A stretch of DNA of 64,000 bases from Clostridiaceae bacterium 14S0207 (GTDB lineage: Bacteria; Bacillota; Clostridia; Clostridiales; Clostridiaceae). A model generated the notes under the pieces. It saw only the letters and a program-made list of their open reading frames with translations, did no database searches and was not told the DNA's origin. A program made the position numbers and the translations under genes. The stretch covers positions 1,488,001 to 1,552,000 of the forward strand of contig CP026600.1 of the NCBI GenBank assembly GCA_003288255.1, written 5' to 3'. Positions 1 to 9,382 of the stretch are shown in pieces (the stretch's first letter is position 1; each line of letters begins with the position of its first letter).

Positions 1-954
1 AATGAATTTTTAACTCTTTTAGGTCCAAGTGGCTGTGGTAAAACTACCACCTTAAGGTTAATAGGTGGTTTTGAGACCCCATCTACGGGTAAAATAATCT
101 TTGAAGGAAAAGATATAAGTAATATTCCGCCTTATGAAAGACAGATAAATACTGTATTCCAAAGGTATGCTTTATTTCCCCATATGAATGTATATGAGAA
201 TATAGCTTTTGGTTTAAAACTTAAAAAAATGCCTAAAGATGAAATAGATAAAAAAGTAACGAAAATGCTTAAACTAGTTAACTTATCTGGGTATGAAAGA
301 AGAAAAATATCTGCATTAAGTGGTGGACAACAACAAAGAATTGCAATTGCAAGAGCACTTGTAAATGAACCTAAAGTACTTTTACTAGATGAACCATTAG
401 GTGCTCTTGACTTAAAATTAAGAAAAGAAATGCAAACAGAACTAAAAAATATGCAACAACAAGTAGGAATTACATTTATATATGTAACTCACGATCAAGA
501 AGAAGCCCTTACCATGTCTGATAAAATTATAGTAATGGAACAAGGTAAAATTCAACAAATGGGAACACCACAAGATATTTATAATGAACCTAAAAATGCT
601 TTTGTCGCTAAATTCATTGGAGAATCTAATATTGTAAAAGGAATAATGCATAAGGACCTTGAAGTAAACTTCTGTAATACAGTTTTTAAATGTGTAGATA
701 AACGTCCAAATAATTGCGAAGAAGTTCAAGTGGTAGTAAGACCTGAAGATATTAAGATTGTATCAGAAGAAAAGGGTATGCTTAAAGGGAAAGTAACTTC
801 AATTATCTTTAAAGGTGTACACTATGAAATAACAGTAGAAGGGGTTCTTAAAGAACAATGGATTATTCATTCAACAGAGAAAGTAGAAATCGATACTTGC
901 ATAGGAATGGATATATATCCAGATGATATTCATATTATGGAGAAAGAAGGGTAG
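1..954 (+). CDS. potA: Spermidine/putrescine ABC transporter ATP-binding protein PotA (5' end cut by window)
   Basis: ATPase of the polyamine importer, acting on the cytoplasmic face of the membrane. The reading frame is open from base 1, so the first residues lie outside the window. Walker A (GPSGCGKTT) is coded near bases 25-51, the Q-loop ([11 protein letters not shown]) near 150-183, the ABC signature ([10 protein letters not shown]) near 316-345, Walker B (LLLDEP) near 388-405, and the switch histidine (YVTHDQEEA) follows. The C-terminal ~90 residues form the regulatory (TOBE-type) domain. It is followed four bases later by potB, and the order potA-potB-potC-potD is the classical operon. 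Identity is secure; an ATG at 184 is internal and not the true start. Confidence 0.95.
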   Translation, partial: NEFLTLLGPSGCGKTTTLRLIGGFETPSTGKIIFEGKDISNIPPYERQINTVFQRYALFPHMNVYENIAFGLKLKKMPKDEIDKKVTKMLKLVNLSGYERRKISALSGGQQQRIAIARALVNEPKVLLLDEPLGALDLKLRKEMQTELKNMQQQVGITFIYVTHDQEEALTMSDKIIVMEQGKIQQMGTPQDIYNEPKNAFVAKFIGESNIVKGIMHKDLEVNFCNTVFKCVDKRPNNCEEVQVVVRPEDIKIVSEEKGMLKGKVTSIIFKGVHYEITVEGVLKEQWIIHSTEKVEIDTCIGMDIYPDDIHIMEKEG

Positions 955-958
955 CTAA

Positions 959-1777
959 ATGAAGAAATACACATCTTATCCATATATACTTTGGAATATA
1001 ATTTTTATTGTATGTCCATTACTTTTAATAGTTTATTTTAGTGTAACTAAAAGTGTTATAGACCCAAGTGTAACTTTAGAACACTATAAAAGATTTATGG
1101 ACCCTCTTTACATAAATATATTGTTTCGTTCCATAAAATTAGCTGCATTTTGTACAATTTTATGTTTAATTTTAGGATATCCATTAGCATACATATTAAG
1201 TGGTTTGGAACATAGAAAAAGAAATATATTAGTAATGCTTTTAGTCCTTCCAATGTGGATGAACTTCTTATTAAGAACTTATGCATGGATGGCTATTTTA
1301 GGTAAGCATGGTTTTATTAATTCTTTTTTAACTTGGCTTAGTCTACCACCATTAAAATTACTATATAATGATGGTGCTGTATTATTAGGAATGGTTTATA
1401 ACTTTTTACCTTTTATGGTACTACCTATTTATACTATATTAAATAAAATGGATGATAGTTTAATAGAAGCAGCTAGTGACTTAGGAGCTACTAAGTTGCA
1501 AATTTTTTATAAAGTAATTTTCCCACTTAGTATGCCAGGAGTATTTTCAGGAATTACTATGGTATTTATGCCTGCCGTTACTACCTTTGTAATATCTAGG
1601 TTACTAGGTGGTGGACAATATATGTTAATAGGTAACTTAATAGAACAACAATACCTTACAGTAGGTGATTGGAATTTTGGTTCCGCAGTATCTATTATCA
1701 TGATAATAATTATTTTAATTACTATGGCCTTTATGTCCAAAGTAGATAAAGAAGAAGGTGGTGGGGGACTATGGTAA
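959..1777 (+). CDS. potB: Spermidine/putrescine ABC transporter permease PotB
   Basis: 272-residue inner-membrane permease of the polyamine importer. It shows about six hydrophobic segments and the EAA loop typical of importer permeases (EAASDLGATKLQIFYKVIFPLS, near residues 164-185), which docks on PotA. An RBS-like AAGAAGGG ends eight bases before the ATG. The end overlaps the potC start by seven bases (ATGGTAA), implying translational coupling. Length and family match standard PotB; the first permease gene after potA is normally potB. Confidence 0.93.
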   Translation: MKKYTSYPYILWNIIFIVCPLLLIVYFSVTKSVIDPSVTLEHYKRFMDPLYINILFRSIKLAAFCTILCLILGYPLAYILSGLEHRKRNILVMLLVLPMWMNFLLRTYAWMAILGKHGFINSFLTWLSLPPLKLLYNDGAVLLGMVYNFLPFMVLPIYTILNKMDDSLIEAASDLGATKLQIFYKVIFPLSMPGVFSGITMVFMPAVTTFVISRLLGGGQYMLIGNLIEQQYLTVGDWNFGSAVSIIMIIIILITMAFMSKVDKEEGGGGLW

Positions 1778-2547
1778 AATCTTTAGGGAAAAAAATATAT
1801 GCTTTTCTTATATATTTATTCTTATATGCTCCTATAATAGTATTAATTATTTTTTCTTTTAATAATTCTAAGTCTAGAGTTACTTGGAATGGATTTACAT
1901 TAAAATGGTATACAAGTTTATTTTCTGATACAGAAATACTAAAATCTTTGTATTATACTATAATAATTGCACTTTTAGCTTCTCTTATTTCTACGATTTT
2001 GGGGACTGTAGCTGCTATAGGAATAAACAATTATAAATCTTTTAAAAGAAAATTACTATTAAATATAAATTATTTACCAGTTCTAAACCCTGATATTGTT
2101 ACAGCAGTAGGGTTAATGTTATTATTTAATATGTTAAAAATAGAAAAAGGTTTTTTAACTATGTTACTTGCTCATATTAGTTTTTGTACTCCTTATGTTG
2201 TTTTAGCCGTTCTTCCAAAGTTGAAACAATTACCCAAAAACATAATGGAAGCGGCACTAGATTTAGGTGCAACACCTATGTATGCCATGAGAAAAGTCAT
2301 AATTCCTCAAATATTCGATGGTATTATATCTGGTGCATTAATTGCTTTTACTCTTTCTATAGATGATTTTGTAATAAGCTTCTTTAATACTGGTTCTGGA
2401 GTTTCGAATTTGTCAATTAATATATACTCTATGGCTAGAAAGGGTATAAATCCTAAAATCAATGCATTATCAACGTTAATGTTTTTATCAGTATTAATAG
2501 TCTTATTAATAGTCAATAAAAAGAGTGCGAAAGGAGAAAAAAACTAA
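1771..2547 (+). CDS. potC: Spermidine/putrescine ABC transporter permease PotC
   Basis: 258-residue partner permease of PotB. It has six predicted membrane segments and an EAA motif (EAALDLGATPMYAMRKVIIPQ) around residues 160-180. Its start codon lies inside the last codons of potB, so the two are probably made in equal amounts. potD starts three bases after its stop. The two permeases form the channel energised by PotA. Confidence 0.93.
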   Translation: MVKSLGKKIYAFLIYLFLYAPIIVLIIFSFNNSKSRVTWNGFTLKWYTSLFSDTEILKSLYYTIIIALLASLISTILGTVAAIGINNYKSFKRKLLLNINYLPVLNPDIVTAVGLMLLFNMLKIEKGFLTMLLAHISFCTPYVVLAVLPKLKQLPKNIMEAALDLGATPMYAMRKVIIPQIFDGIISGALIAFTLSIDDFVISFFNTGSGVSNLSINIYSMARKGINPKINALSTLMFLSVLIVLLIVNKKSAKGEKN

Positions 2548-2549
2548 GA

Positions 2550-3596
2550 ATGAAAAAGTTTTTATCTTATATTTTATTAATAACATTTCTTGTGGGAACT
2601 GTTTTAATTCCTGTAGGATGTGGTGATAACAGGGTGAAGTTAAAAGTATATAACTGGGGAGATTATATCGATAAATCTCTACTTAAAGAATTTGAAAATA
2701 AATATAATATAAAAGTAATCTATGGTGAATATGCAACTAATGAAGAGATGTTTGTAAAACTAAGAAATTCTCCTGGTCAATATGATGTTGTTGTTCCCTC
2801 TGATTACATGATTACTAAAATGATTAAAGAAGGATTATTAGAAAAGTTAGATTTTAAAAATATACCTAATTATAAAGATATAGATCCTCAATTAAAGAAT
2901 TTACCTTTTGATCCTAAAAATGAATATTCTGTTCCATATATGTGGGGAACTTTAGGTATTGTATATAATACTGGTTTAATAAAGGATAATATTAAGGGAT
3001 GGAAGGATCTTTGGAATCCTAAATATAAAGATCAAATTTTAATGGTAGATAGTCAAAGAGATTCTGTAGGAGTGGCTTTGAAAATGTTAGGTTATTCTAT
3101 GAACACGACTAATTTAAAGGAACTAGAAAAAGCTAAAAATGCACTTATTAAGCAAAAGGATCTAGTTCATGCTTATGTGGGAGATGAAGTAAAGGATCAG
3201 ATGGTAGAAGAAGAAGCGGCCATGGCTGTTGTTTGGTCAGGTGATGCTATGACTATAAAAGAAACTAATCCTAAGCTAAAATATGTTATCCCAGAAGAAG
3301 GTGCAAATCTTTGGTTTGACAATCTTGTAATTCCTAAGGGAACTAAGCATAAAAAAGAAGCTGAATTATTTATCAACTTTATGACCGGTGCAGAAGCTTC
3401 AAAGAAAAATGTCGAATACATAGGATACTCAACTCCAAATTTAAAAGCTAAAGCAATGCTTCCAGAAGAAATTAGAGAAAACCCTTCTGCATATCCTTCT
3501 AAAGAGGTTATAGTAAAAGGTGAAGGATTTGTAGACCTTGGTGATTTTATAAAAGAATATGATAAAATTTGGACTGATATAAAAGCTCAGGAATAA
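2550..3596 (+). CDS. potD: Spermidine/putrescine-binding lipoprotein PotD
   Basis: 348-residue extracytoplasmic solute-binding protein that delivers polyamine to PotBC. The N-terminus is a lipoprotein signal peptide with a lipobox (PVGC; lipidated Cys at residue 24). The mature part opens with LKVYNWGDYID, the typical start of the PotD/PotF fold, and aromatic/acidic residues for polyamine binding are visible (YAT, WGT, WSGDA). It is the last gene of the pot operon and is followed at once by a terminator hairpin. Confidence 0.95.
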   Translation: MKKFLSYILLITFLVGTVLIPVGCGDNRVKLKVYNWGDYIDKSLLKEFENKYNIKVIYGEYATNEEMFVKLRNSPGQYDVVVPSDYMITKMIKEGLLEKLDFKNIPNYKDIDPQLKNLPFDPKNEYSVPYMWGTLGIVYNTGLIKDNIKGWKDLWNPKYKDQILMVDSQRDSVGVALKMLGYSMNTTNLKELEKAKNALIKQKDLVHAYVGDEVKDQMVEEEAAMAVVWSGDAMTIKETNPKLKYVIPEEGANLWFDNLVIPKGTKHKKEAELFINFMTGAEASKKNVEYIGYSTPNLKAKAMLPEEIRENPSAYPSKEVIVKGEGFVDLGDFIKEYDKIWTDIKAQE

Positions 3597-3603
3597 TAAA
3601 AAA

Positions 3604-3638
3604 ATAAAAGCTCCTTAAATTGGAGCTTTTATTTTTTT
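3604..3638. terminator. Bidirectional intrinsic terminator between potD and the CBS gene
   Basis: An 11-bp perfect stem (ATAAAAGCTCC, 3604-3614, pairing with 3622-3632) with a 7-base loop, flanked by A-rich sequence on the left and a T7 run on the right. It can end potD on the plus strand and the convergent CBS-domain gene on the minus strand. Confidence 0.9.
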
Positions 3639-4080
3639 ATGCATTAACAACTACTTCTTGTTTTTCTTTTATTTGATTGTAGCAATAATTTATAATTACG
3701 CTTCTTTTAATTATCCCTATAAAAACATTATCATCATCTACTACTGGAACAAAGTTTTGAGAGATGGATAATGTTATTAATCCTTCGATGTCTGAATTAA
3801 TTTTCACAGCAGAATTTTTAACTCTTCTAGGAATTTGCTTGATACACATATTTTTTACTTGATTAAGGCTATGTTTTTCTTTTTCTACTTTATTCTTTAT
3901 GTACCATAAAACATCTCCCTCTGTTAATGTTCCTACATATTTACCTTTTTCGTCAATTATGGGAATTGCAGTATATTTGTACTTTTCTAAAATGTGCATA
4001 GCTTTTTCTAAAGTATAATTTTCATTAATAAATACTACTTCTATTTTAGGAGTAAGAAAAAAGGCAATATTCATATGCAA
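3637..4080 (-). CDS. CBS-domain pair protein
   Basis: 147-residue soluble protein made almost entirely of two CBS domains (about residues 5-60 and 80-140); motifs such as YTAIPIIDEKGKYVGTLTEGDVLW and FVPVVDDDNVFIGIIKRS are typical. Stand-alone CBS pairs bind adenosyl ligands (AMP, ATP, SAM) and act as sensors, but the ligand and partner here cannot be told from sequence. It is transcribed convergently to pot and divergently from pepF and stands alone. A good RBS (AAGGAAGG) lies upstream of the ATG. Confidence 0.85.
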   Translation of the reverse strand: MHMNIAFFLTPKIEVVFINENYTLEKAMHILEKYKYTAIPIIDEKGKYVGTLTEGDVLWYIKNKVEKEKHSLNQVKNMCIKQIPRRVKNSAVKINSDIEGLITLSISQNFVPVVDDDNVFIGIIKRSVIINYCYNQIKEKQEVVVNA

Positions 4081-4230
4081 AACCTTCCTTTATGATTATT
4101 TACTTCTCTATTAATATTATAACATAAAATTTTATTTTTGTTATTCAAACAAATATTTTTAAAAGTTCTTTAATAAAATTTTATAATATGGTACTATTAC
4201 TTTTAAAGATAGTATAAAGGGGGAAAATAT

Positions 4231-6021
4231 ATGAGTAAAGTTCTACTAAGAAATGAAATTGATGAAAAGTATAAATGGGCTATAGATAGTATTTATAATT
4301 CTATAGACTTATGGGAAGATGATTTTAAAAAATTAAAAGAAGAAGCACCAAAGCTTGAAAACTTTAAAGGTAGCTTAAAAGATGGCTCTAAATTGTTGGA
4401 ATTTTTAGAAGAGTATGAGAAGGTTTCGAGAAGTTTTTTAAAATTATTTCTTTATGCTCACTTAAAATCCGATGAAGATACTACTGTAAGTGCTAATCAA
4501 GCTTTAAAAAATAGGATTGATGCTTATGATTCTGAATTTAACGGTATAATAGCTTTCTTTGTTCCAGAAGTATTAACTTTTGATAAAGGACACTTAGATT
4601 CTCTTTATGAACAGGTTCCTAAGCTTAAAGAATATAAAATTTATCTTCAAAGAGTATTCGATCAAAAACCTTATACTTTAAATGAACAAGAAGAAAAAAT
4701 TCTAGCACAGGTAGCGGATTGTTTAAATTCTCCAAGTAATTGTTTTTATATGTTAACAAATGCTGATATGGAGTTTCCTGAAATTATAGATGAAGAAAAT
4801 AAAAAAGTTCAATTAACAGAATCTAATTATAGTGTATTTATAAAATCAAAAGATAAATCTGTAAGAGAACAAGCGTTTAAAGCTTTATTTAATACTTATA
4901 TTAAATATAAAAATACTTTAGGAACAATGCTTTCTTCTTCTATGAAAAATTGTGTATTTGAGGCTAAAGTAAGACATTATGATTCAGCACTACAAAGCAA
5001 ATTAAAACCTCATAACATTCCTGAAAGTGTTTATGATAACTTAATCAGTATGGTAAATAAAAACTTAAGTTCACTTCATAGATATGTAAGATTAAAAAAG
5101 AAAATTTTAAATCTAGATGAAATTCATATGTACGATCTATATGTTCCGCTATTTGAAAATAGTTTTGATCATATAGAATTTGAAGAAGGACTAAAGATTA
5201 TAAAAGAAGGATTAACACCTTTAGGAGAAGAATATTTAAGCATCTTAGATAAAGGTATTAATGAAAGATGGATTGATGTATTTAGTAATAAGGGGAAAAA
5301 GGGTGGTGCATACTCTTGGTCAACTTATGATACAAAACCTTTTATATTAGCAAATTTTAATTATCAATATAATGATGTATCAACAATAGCCCATGAATTA
5401 GGTCATTCTATACATTCTTATTACTCTAACAGTACTCAACCATTCTTCTATTCAGACTATGCCTTATTCTGTGCAGAAGTAGCTTCAATTACAAATGAAT
5501 GTCTTCTTGTAAATCATTTAATTAATAAAGAGACTGATAAGAGTAAAAAACTTTACTTATTAAATCAACAACTTGAAAATATAAGAACAACATTCTTCAG
5601 ACAAACTTTATTTGCAGAATTTGAAAAAATAACTCATGAAAAAATAGAACAAGGGGAAGCCTTAACTTGCGAAGACTACTCAAGTATTTATTATGAGTTA
5701 AATAAAAAATACTATGGTGATGAGATTATTTTGGATGAGGAAATAGCTATTGAATGGGCTAGAATACCTCATTTCTATAGAGATTTCTATATTTATCAAT
5801 ACGCTACTGGTTTTGCTGCTGCAAACTCTTTTGCAACTAGTATTTTAGCTAAAAAAGAAAATGCTAGAGATAAATATATAGGTTTCTTAAAAAGTGGTTG
5901 CATAGCTGACCCTATAGAAATATTAAAGACTGCTGGTGTTGATATGACATCACCGAAACCAATAGATGATACTATAGCTGTATTTAATTCACTATTAGAT
6001 ATGTTAGAAAAAGAAATCTAA
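4231..6021 (+). CDS. pepF: Oligoendopeptidase F (M3 family metallopeptidase)
   Basis: 596-residue cytoplasmic zinc peptidase that cleaves short peptides. The zinc motif HELGH is at residues 388-392, with the downstream glutamate ligand in the stretch CAEVASITNE. The N-terminal half is the helical lobe usual for the family, and the length matches PepF (about 600 residues). Start is ATG with a GGGGGAAA-type RBS; a TATAAT-like box sits about 45 bases upstream. It is monocistronic, closed by a 17-bp hairpin terminator. Confidence 0.95.
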   Translation: MSKVLLRNEIDEKYKWAIDSIYNSIDLWEDDFKKLKEEAPKLENFKGSLKDGSKLLEFLEEYEKVSRSFLKLFLYAHLKSDEDTTVSANQALKNRIDAYDSEFNGIIAFFVPEVLTFDKGHLDSLYEQVPKLKEYKIYLQRVFDQKPYTLNEQEEKILAQVADCLNSPSNCFYMLTNADMEFPEIIDEENKKVQLTESNYSVFIKSKDKSVREQAFKALFNTYIKYKNTLGTMLSSSMKNCVFEAKVRHYDSALQSKLKPHNIPESVYDNLISMVNKNLSSLHRYVRLKKKILNLDEIHMYDLYVPLFENSFDHIEFEEGLKIIKEGLTPLGEEYLSILDKGINERWIDVFSNKGKKGGAYSWSTYDTKPFILANFNYQYNDVSTIAHELGHSIHSYYSNSTQPFFYSDYALFCAEVASITNECLLVNHLINKETDKSKKLYLLNQQLENIRTTFFRQTLFAEFEKITHEKIEQGEALTCEDYSSIYYELNKKYYGDEIILDEEIAIEWARIPHFYRDFYIYQYATGFAAANSFATSILAKKENARDKYIGFLKSGCIADPIEILKTAGVDMTSPKPIDDTIAVFNSLLDMLEKEI

Positions 6022-6028
6022 ATTAAAA

Positions 6029-6068
6029 AATACGCCTAAAAGAACATTAGTTCTTTTAGGCGTATTAA
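6029..6068. terminator. Intrinsic terminator after pepF
   Basis: Perfect 17-bp stem (6029-6045 with 6050-6066) with an ATTA loop. The strong stem lies eight bases after the pepF stop, and the A-rich left flank could serve the convergent DUF378 gene on the minus strand too. Confidence 0.9.
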
Positions 6069-6093
6069 TATATGTTTAATATATTAGATATGT

Positions 6094-6303
6094 TTAGTTT
6101 TTTTGGGTCTTAAATAAAAAGAATAATAAATCAAGTCCACTAAGTCCTACAAGTATATATATAAGTCTTTCTAGAAATGGAACAGCTTTTCTAAATAAAA
6201 CTTCTAGAACATTTACCCCTAACAGACCATATATGCCCCAAACGATAGAACCAAGTATTATTAAGATAAAGGCAATCTTATCTAGATTAGTTATCTTATA
6301 CAT
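6094..6303 (-). CDS. DUF378 family small membrane protein
   Basis: 69-residue protein with two hydrophobic helices (about 9-30 and 43-64) and the DUF378 pattern (LDKIAFILIILGSIVWGIYGLLG, then RLIYILVGLSGLDLL). The function of this family is unknown; members are short integral membrane proteins. The start is supported by an AGGGGGTT RBS nine bases upstream. It lies alone between pepF and purB. Confidence 0.8.
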   Translation of the reverse strand: MYKITNLDKIAFILIILGSIVWGIYGLLGVNVLEVLFRKAVPFLERLIYILVGLSGLDLLFFLFKTQKN

Positions 6304-6494
6304 GTAATCAACCCCCTATACATCTTTTTGTTCTTATTTAAAATATATTGTATAATGTTATATATTATTCTTATAAAGTAAAATTTAGAATTTAATACGA
6401 ACAAAATTATTACTTTATTTGAATTTATATGTTATAATATGAATGAATAATGTAAAAATATTTTTAACATACGTATGGAGGTAATCAGGTAATT

Positions 6495-7931
6495 ATGAAA
6501 GATAGAAATAAATATAGTACACCTTTAAATTCAAGATATGCATCACCAGAAATGTCATATATATTTTCAGATAATATGAAATTCAAGACTTGGAGAAAGT
6601 TATGGTTAGCATTAGCTGAATCAGAAAAAGAATTAGGATTAAATATTACAGAAGAACAAATTAAAGAATTAAGAGAAAACGTTGAAAATATTAATTTTGA
6701 AGATGCTGAAAAAAGAGAAAAAGAAATTAGACATGATGTAATGAGTCATGTTTATGCATATGGTCTTCAATGTCCAAATGCTAAAGGAATAATCCATTTA
6801 GGTGCTACTTCTTGCTATGTTGGAGATAATACTGATTTAATAGTAATGAAAGAAGCATTATTACTTACAAAGAAAAAACTTATAAATGTTTTAAGTTCAT
6901 TAAAACAATTTGCTTTAACATATAAAGATATGCCTACTTTAGGTTTTACACACTTTCAACCTGCACAGTTAACTACTGTAGGTAAAAGAGCTACATTATG
7001 GATGGAAGAATTAATGTTAGATCTTGAAAACCTAGATTTTGTTATAAATACAATAAAATTAAGAGGTGTTAAAGGTACAACAGGAACCCAAGCTAGTTTC
7101 ATGAAACTTTTTAACGACAATGAAGAACAAGTAAAAGTATTAGATAAAATGGTAGCAAATAAATTAGGGTTTGAAGATACATATCCTGTAACTGGTCAAA
7201 CTTATTCAAGAAAAGTAGATTCTATAGTATTAAATACATTATCTGAAATTGCTCAAAGTGCTTATAAATTTAGTAATGATTTAAGACTTCTTCAAAGTAT
7301 GAAAGAAATTGAAGAACCTTTTGAAAAGCATCAAATAGGATCATCTGCAATGGCATATAAACGTAATCCTATGAGAAGTGAAAGAATGGGTTCACTTGCA
7401 AGATATATCATAGTAGATGCTTTAAATCCAGCTATAACTGCTAGTACTCAATGGTTTGAAAGAACATTAGATGACTCCGCAAACAAAAGAATTGCAATAG
7501 CTGAAGCATTTTTAGCATTAGATGGTGTTTTAAACCTTTACCTGAATATATCTGAAAACTTAGTAGTTTATCCAAAAGTTATAGAAGCTCATGTAAAAAG
7601 AGAATTACCTTTCATGGCAACTGAGAACATAATGATGGAAGCAGTAAAAAGGGGAGGAGATAGGCAAGAGCTTCATGAAAAAATAAGAGTTCATTCTATG
7701 GATGCTGCAAGACAAGTTAAAGAATTTGGTCTTGAAAATGATTTAATTGATAGAATAATAAATGATCCAACATTTAATATGTCAAAAGAAGATATATTAA
7801 GCATTATAGATGCTAAAAAATTCACTGGTAGAGCTGCAAATCAAGTTGTAGATTTTATGGAAAATTACGTAAATCCAGCATTAGAAGCTAATAAAAATTT
7901 AATTGGTGTAAAATCTGAAATTAATGTTTAA
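6495..7931 (+). CDS. purB: Adenylosuccinate lyase
   Basis: 478-residue enzyme of purine synthesis that splits SAICAR to AICAR and adenylosuccinate to AMP. The fumarase/aspartase superfamily signature SSAMAYKRNP is at residues 283-292; the catalytic histidine region (LGFTHFQPAQ) and HDVMSHVYA are also present. The length is that of the long, eukaryote-like PurB form common in clostridia. RBS GGAGG lies 11 bases before the ATG. It stands apart from any other pur gene here and has its own terminator. Confidence 0.95.
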   Translation: MKDRNKYSTPLNSRYASPEMSYIFSDNMKFKTWRKLWLALAESEKELGLNITEEQIKELRENVENINFEDAEKREKEIRHDVMSHVYAYGLQCPNAKGIIHLGATSCYVGDNTDLIVMKEALLLTKKKLINVLSSLKQFALTYKDMPTLGFTHFQPAQLTTVGKRATLWMEELMLDLENLDFVINTIKLRGVKGTTGTQASFMKLFNDNEEQVKVLDKMVANKLGFEDTYPVTGQTYSRKVDSIVLNTLSEIAQSAYKFSNDLRLLQSMKEIEEPFEKHQIGSSAMAYKRNPMRSERMGSLARYIIVDALNPAITASTQWFERTLDDSANKRIAIAEAFLALDGVLNLYLNISENLVVYPKVIEAHVKRELPFMATENIMMEAVKRGGDRQELHEKIRVHSMDAARQVKEFGLENDLIDRIINDPTFNMSKEDILSIIDAKKFTGRAANQVVDFMENYVNPALEANKNLIGVKSEINV

Positions 7932-7956
7932 AATTAAGATTTAAGTTTAAATTTTT

Positions 7957-7995
7957 AAATCCAATCTAAATAAGATTTTTTAGATTGGATTTTTT
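7957..7995 (+). terminator. Intrinsic terminator after purB
   Basis: A 14-bp stem (7957-7970 with 7978-7991) followed by a T-run, 25 bases after the purB stop codon. Confidence 0.9.
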
Positions 7996-8063
7996 ATGTT
8001 TTATTAAAAAATCTCATTTATTAAGTACTAAACAAGAAATTAATATAATTAAGTAAGTTTATA

Positions 8064-8109
8064 ATAATTATATATACTTAAATTATATAATTTAAGTATA
8101 TATAATTAT
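8064..8109. repeat. 46-base perfect AT palindrome
   Basis: Arms 8064-8084 and 8089-8109 are perfectly complementary over 21 bp around an ATAT centre. It contains only two G/C pairs per arm or fewer, has no T-run and does not follow a gene end closely, so it is not a simple terminator. Possible protein-binding or cruciform site upstream of the recombinase gene. Confidence 0.7.
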
Positions 8110-8160
8110 AGATATATATAGTTTTTTTTAGTAAAATAGAGAAAAAGGGTAAAATAAATA

Positions 8161-8188
8161 ATGTCGTGAAATATAAATTTCACGACAT
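8161..8188. promoter_or_regulatory. 12-4-12 inverted repeat upstream of recombinase (operator candidate)
   Basis: Perfect inverted repeat: ATGTCGTGAAAT (8161-8172), four-base spacer, ATTTCACGACAT (8177-8188). It lies 44 bases before the recombinase start, where an operator or recombinase-binding site would be expected. There is no T-run after it. It does not match the clostridial LexA box or the Fur consensus. Confidence 0.5.
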
Positions 8189-8231
8189 AAATATATAAAA
8201 TATAAGGGTAGGGCTATTGGAGGTGCTAAAA

Positions 8232-9236
8232 TTGAAAACTTTATATAATACCATATTAAATAAAGATTACCCTAGATTATTAAAAGACTTTTTAAATTAC
8301 TCGCTTTCAGTTAAAGGTCTTTCACCAAATACTATTAAGGGTTATGCTTCTGACTTAACTCTTTTTATAAAATATTTAATTTTTATAAATGAAACTTGTG
8401 AAAATAAAAAGCTTGATTTTAATAACATTGATATTATGAAATTTGATGAAAATATTTTATTAAGTGCCGATTTAAATGCTATTATTTCTTTTATAAGTTT
8501 TACTGAAATTAGTTTAGAAAATAGTAATTATGCCAGAGCTAGAAAAGTCTCTTCATTAAAAGCTTTTTTTAAGTACTTATACGATATTAAAGAAATTTTA
8601 AGCATTAATCCTTGTGAAAATTTACAGGTACCTAAAATTCCTAAAAGGCACCCTATTTATTTAACTTTAGATGAAAGTAAAGCTCTTTTAGATGCCGTTA
8701 CAGCTAATGGTGGAAAAAATACAGAAAGAGATTATTGTATAATCACCCTTTTCTTAAACTGTGGCCTTAGACTTTCAGAATTATGTTCTATAAGTTTATC
8801 TAAAATTAAAGATGATAAATTAAAGGTTATTGGTAAAGGTAATAAAGAACGTGTTATTTATTTAAATAAAGCTTGCTTAAAAGCTATTGAATATTATATG
8901 CCTATAAGAAATGCTCAAATAGATAATATTCCTGAAGAATACAAAGATGCCCTTTTTATCTCTTCTAAAAAAATGAGAATATCTGAAAGAACAGTAGAAC
9001 GTATTGTAAAAAAATATGTTAAGTTAGCTGGATTGGATTATGATGTTTTAACTCCTCATAAATTAAGACATACAGCAGCAACATTAATGTATAAATATGG
9101 TAAGGTAGATTTACGCTCCATACAGAGCATTTTAGGCCATGAAAGTATTTCTACCACGGAAATATATACTCACATAGATGAAGAGGATCTAAGAGAAGCT
9201 GTGTATGCAAATCCACTAAATCTAGAAGAAAATTAA
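8232..9236 (+). CDS. Tyrosine recombinase (XerC/XerD-like integrase)
   Basis: About 334-residue site-specific recombinase. The N-terminal SAM-like core-binding domain (about 10-120) is followed by the catalytic domain with R180 (GLRLSEL), a beta-hairpin lysine (GKGNKER), HKLRH (276-280), GH (His 303) and the nucleophile Tyr 312 (TEIYTHID). I chose the TTG at 8232 because GGAGG (8219-8223) stands eight bases before it; a TTG at 8217 is in frame but would swallow that RBS. It is slightly longer than the housekeeping Xer proteins, so it may be a chromosomal Xer paralogue or a relic integrase. No att sites or phage genes are seen nearby. Confidence 0.85.
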   Translation: MKTLYNTILNKDYPRLLKDFLNYSLSVKGLSPNTIKGYASDLTLFIKYLIFINETCENKKLDFNNIDIMKFDENILLSADLNAIISFISFTEISLENSNYARARKVSSLKAFFKYLYDIKEILSINPCENLQVPKIPKRHPIYLTLDESKALLDAVTANGGKNTERDYCIITLFLNCGLRLSELCSISLSKIKDDKLKVIGKGNKERVIYLNKACLKAIEYYMPIRNAQIDNIPEEYKDALFISSKKMRISERTVERIVKKYVKLAGLDYDVLTPHKLRHTAATLMYKYGKVDLRSIQSILGHESISTTEIYTHIDEEDLREAVYANPLNLEEN

Positions 9237-9339
9237 GTTTTAAAATATATTACTAAAACATTATCTAATTTTAAAAGATAAAAATCAAAAGTTAAGTATA
9301 TAAGTATACTAGTCATTAATTTAATTTTATACTAAATAT

Positions 9340-9368
9340 AAAAAAGGATGTTATTTAATATAACATCC
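9340..9368 (-). terminator. Terminator of the zinc-ribbon gene
   Basis: Stem GGATGTTAT (9346-9354) with 9360-9368; on the minus strand it is followed by a T6 run. It lies 15 bases after the minus-strand stop at 9383. Confidence 0.85.
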
Positions 9369-9382
9369 CTACCCTTAAATTT

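Noticed and set aside
8161-8188. LexA or dif site
   Set aside because: The sequence lacks GAAC-N4-GTTC and does not resemble the Firmicutes dif core.
8217-8231. Alternative TTG start of the recombinase
   Set aside because: The GGAGG that would serve the TTG at 8232 lies inside this extension; the upstream site has poorer spacing.
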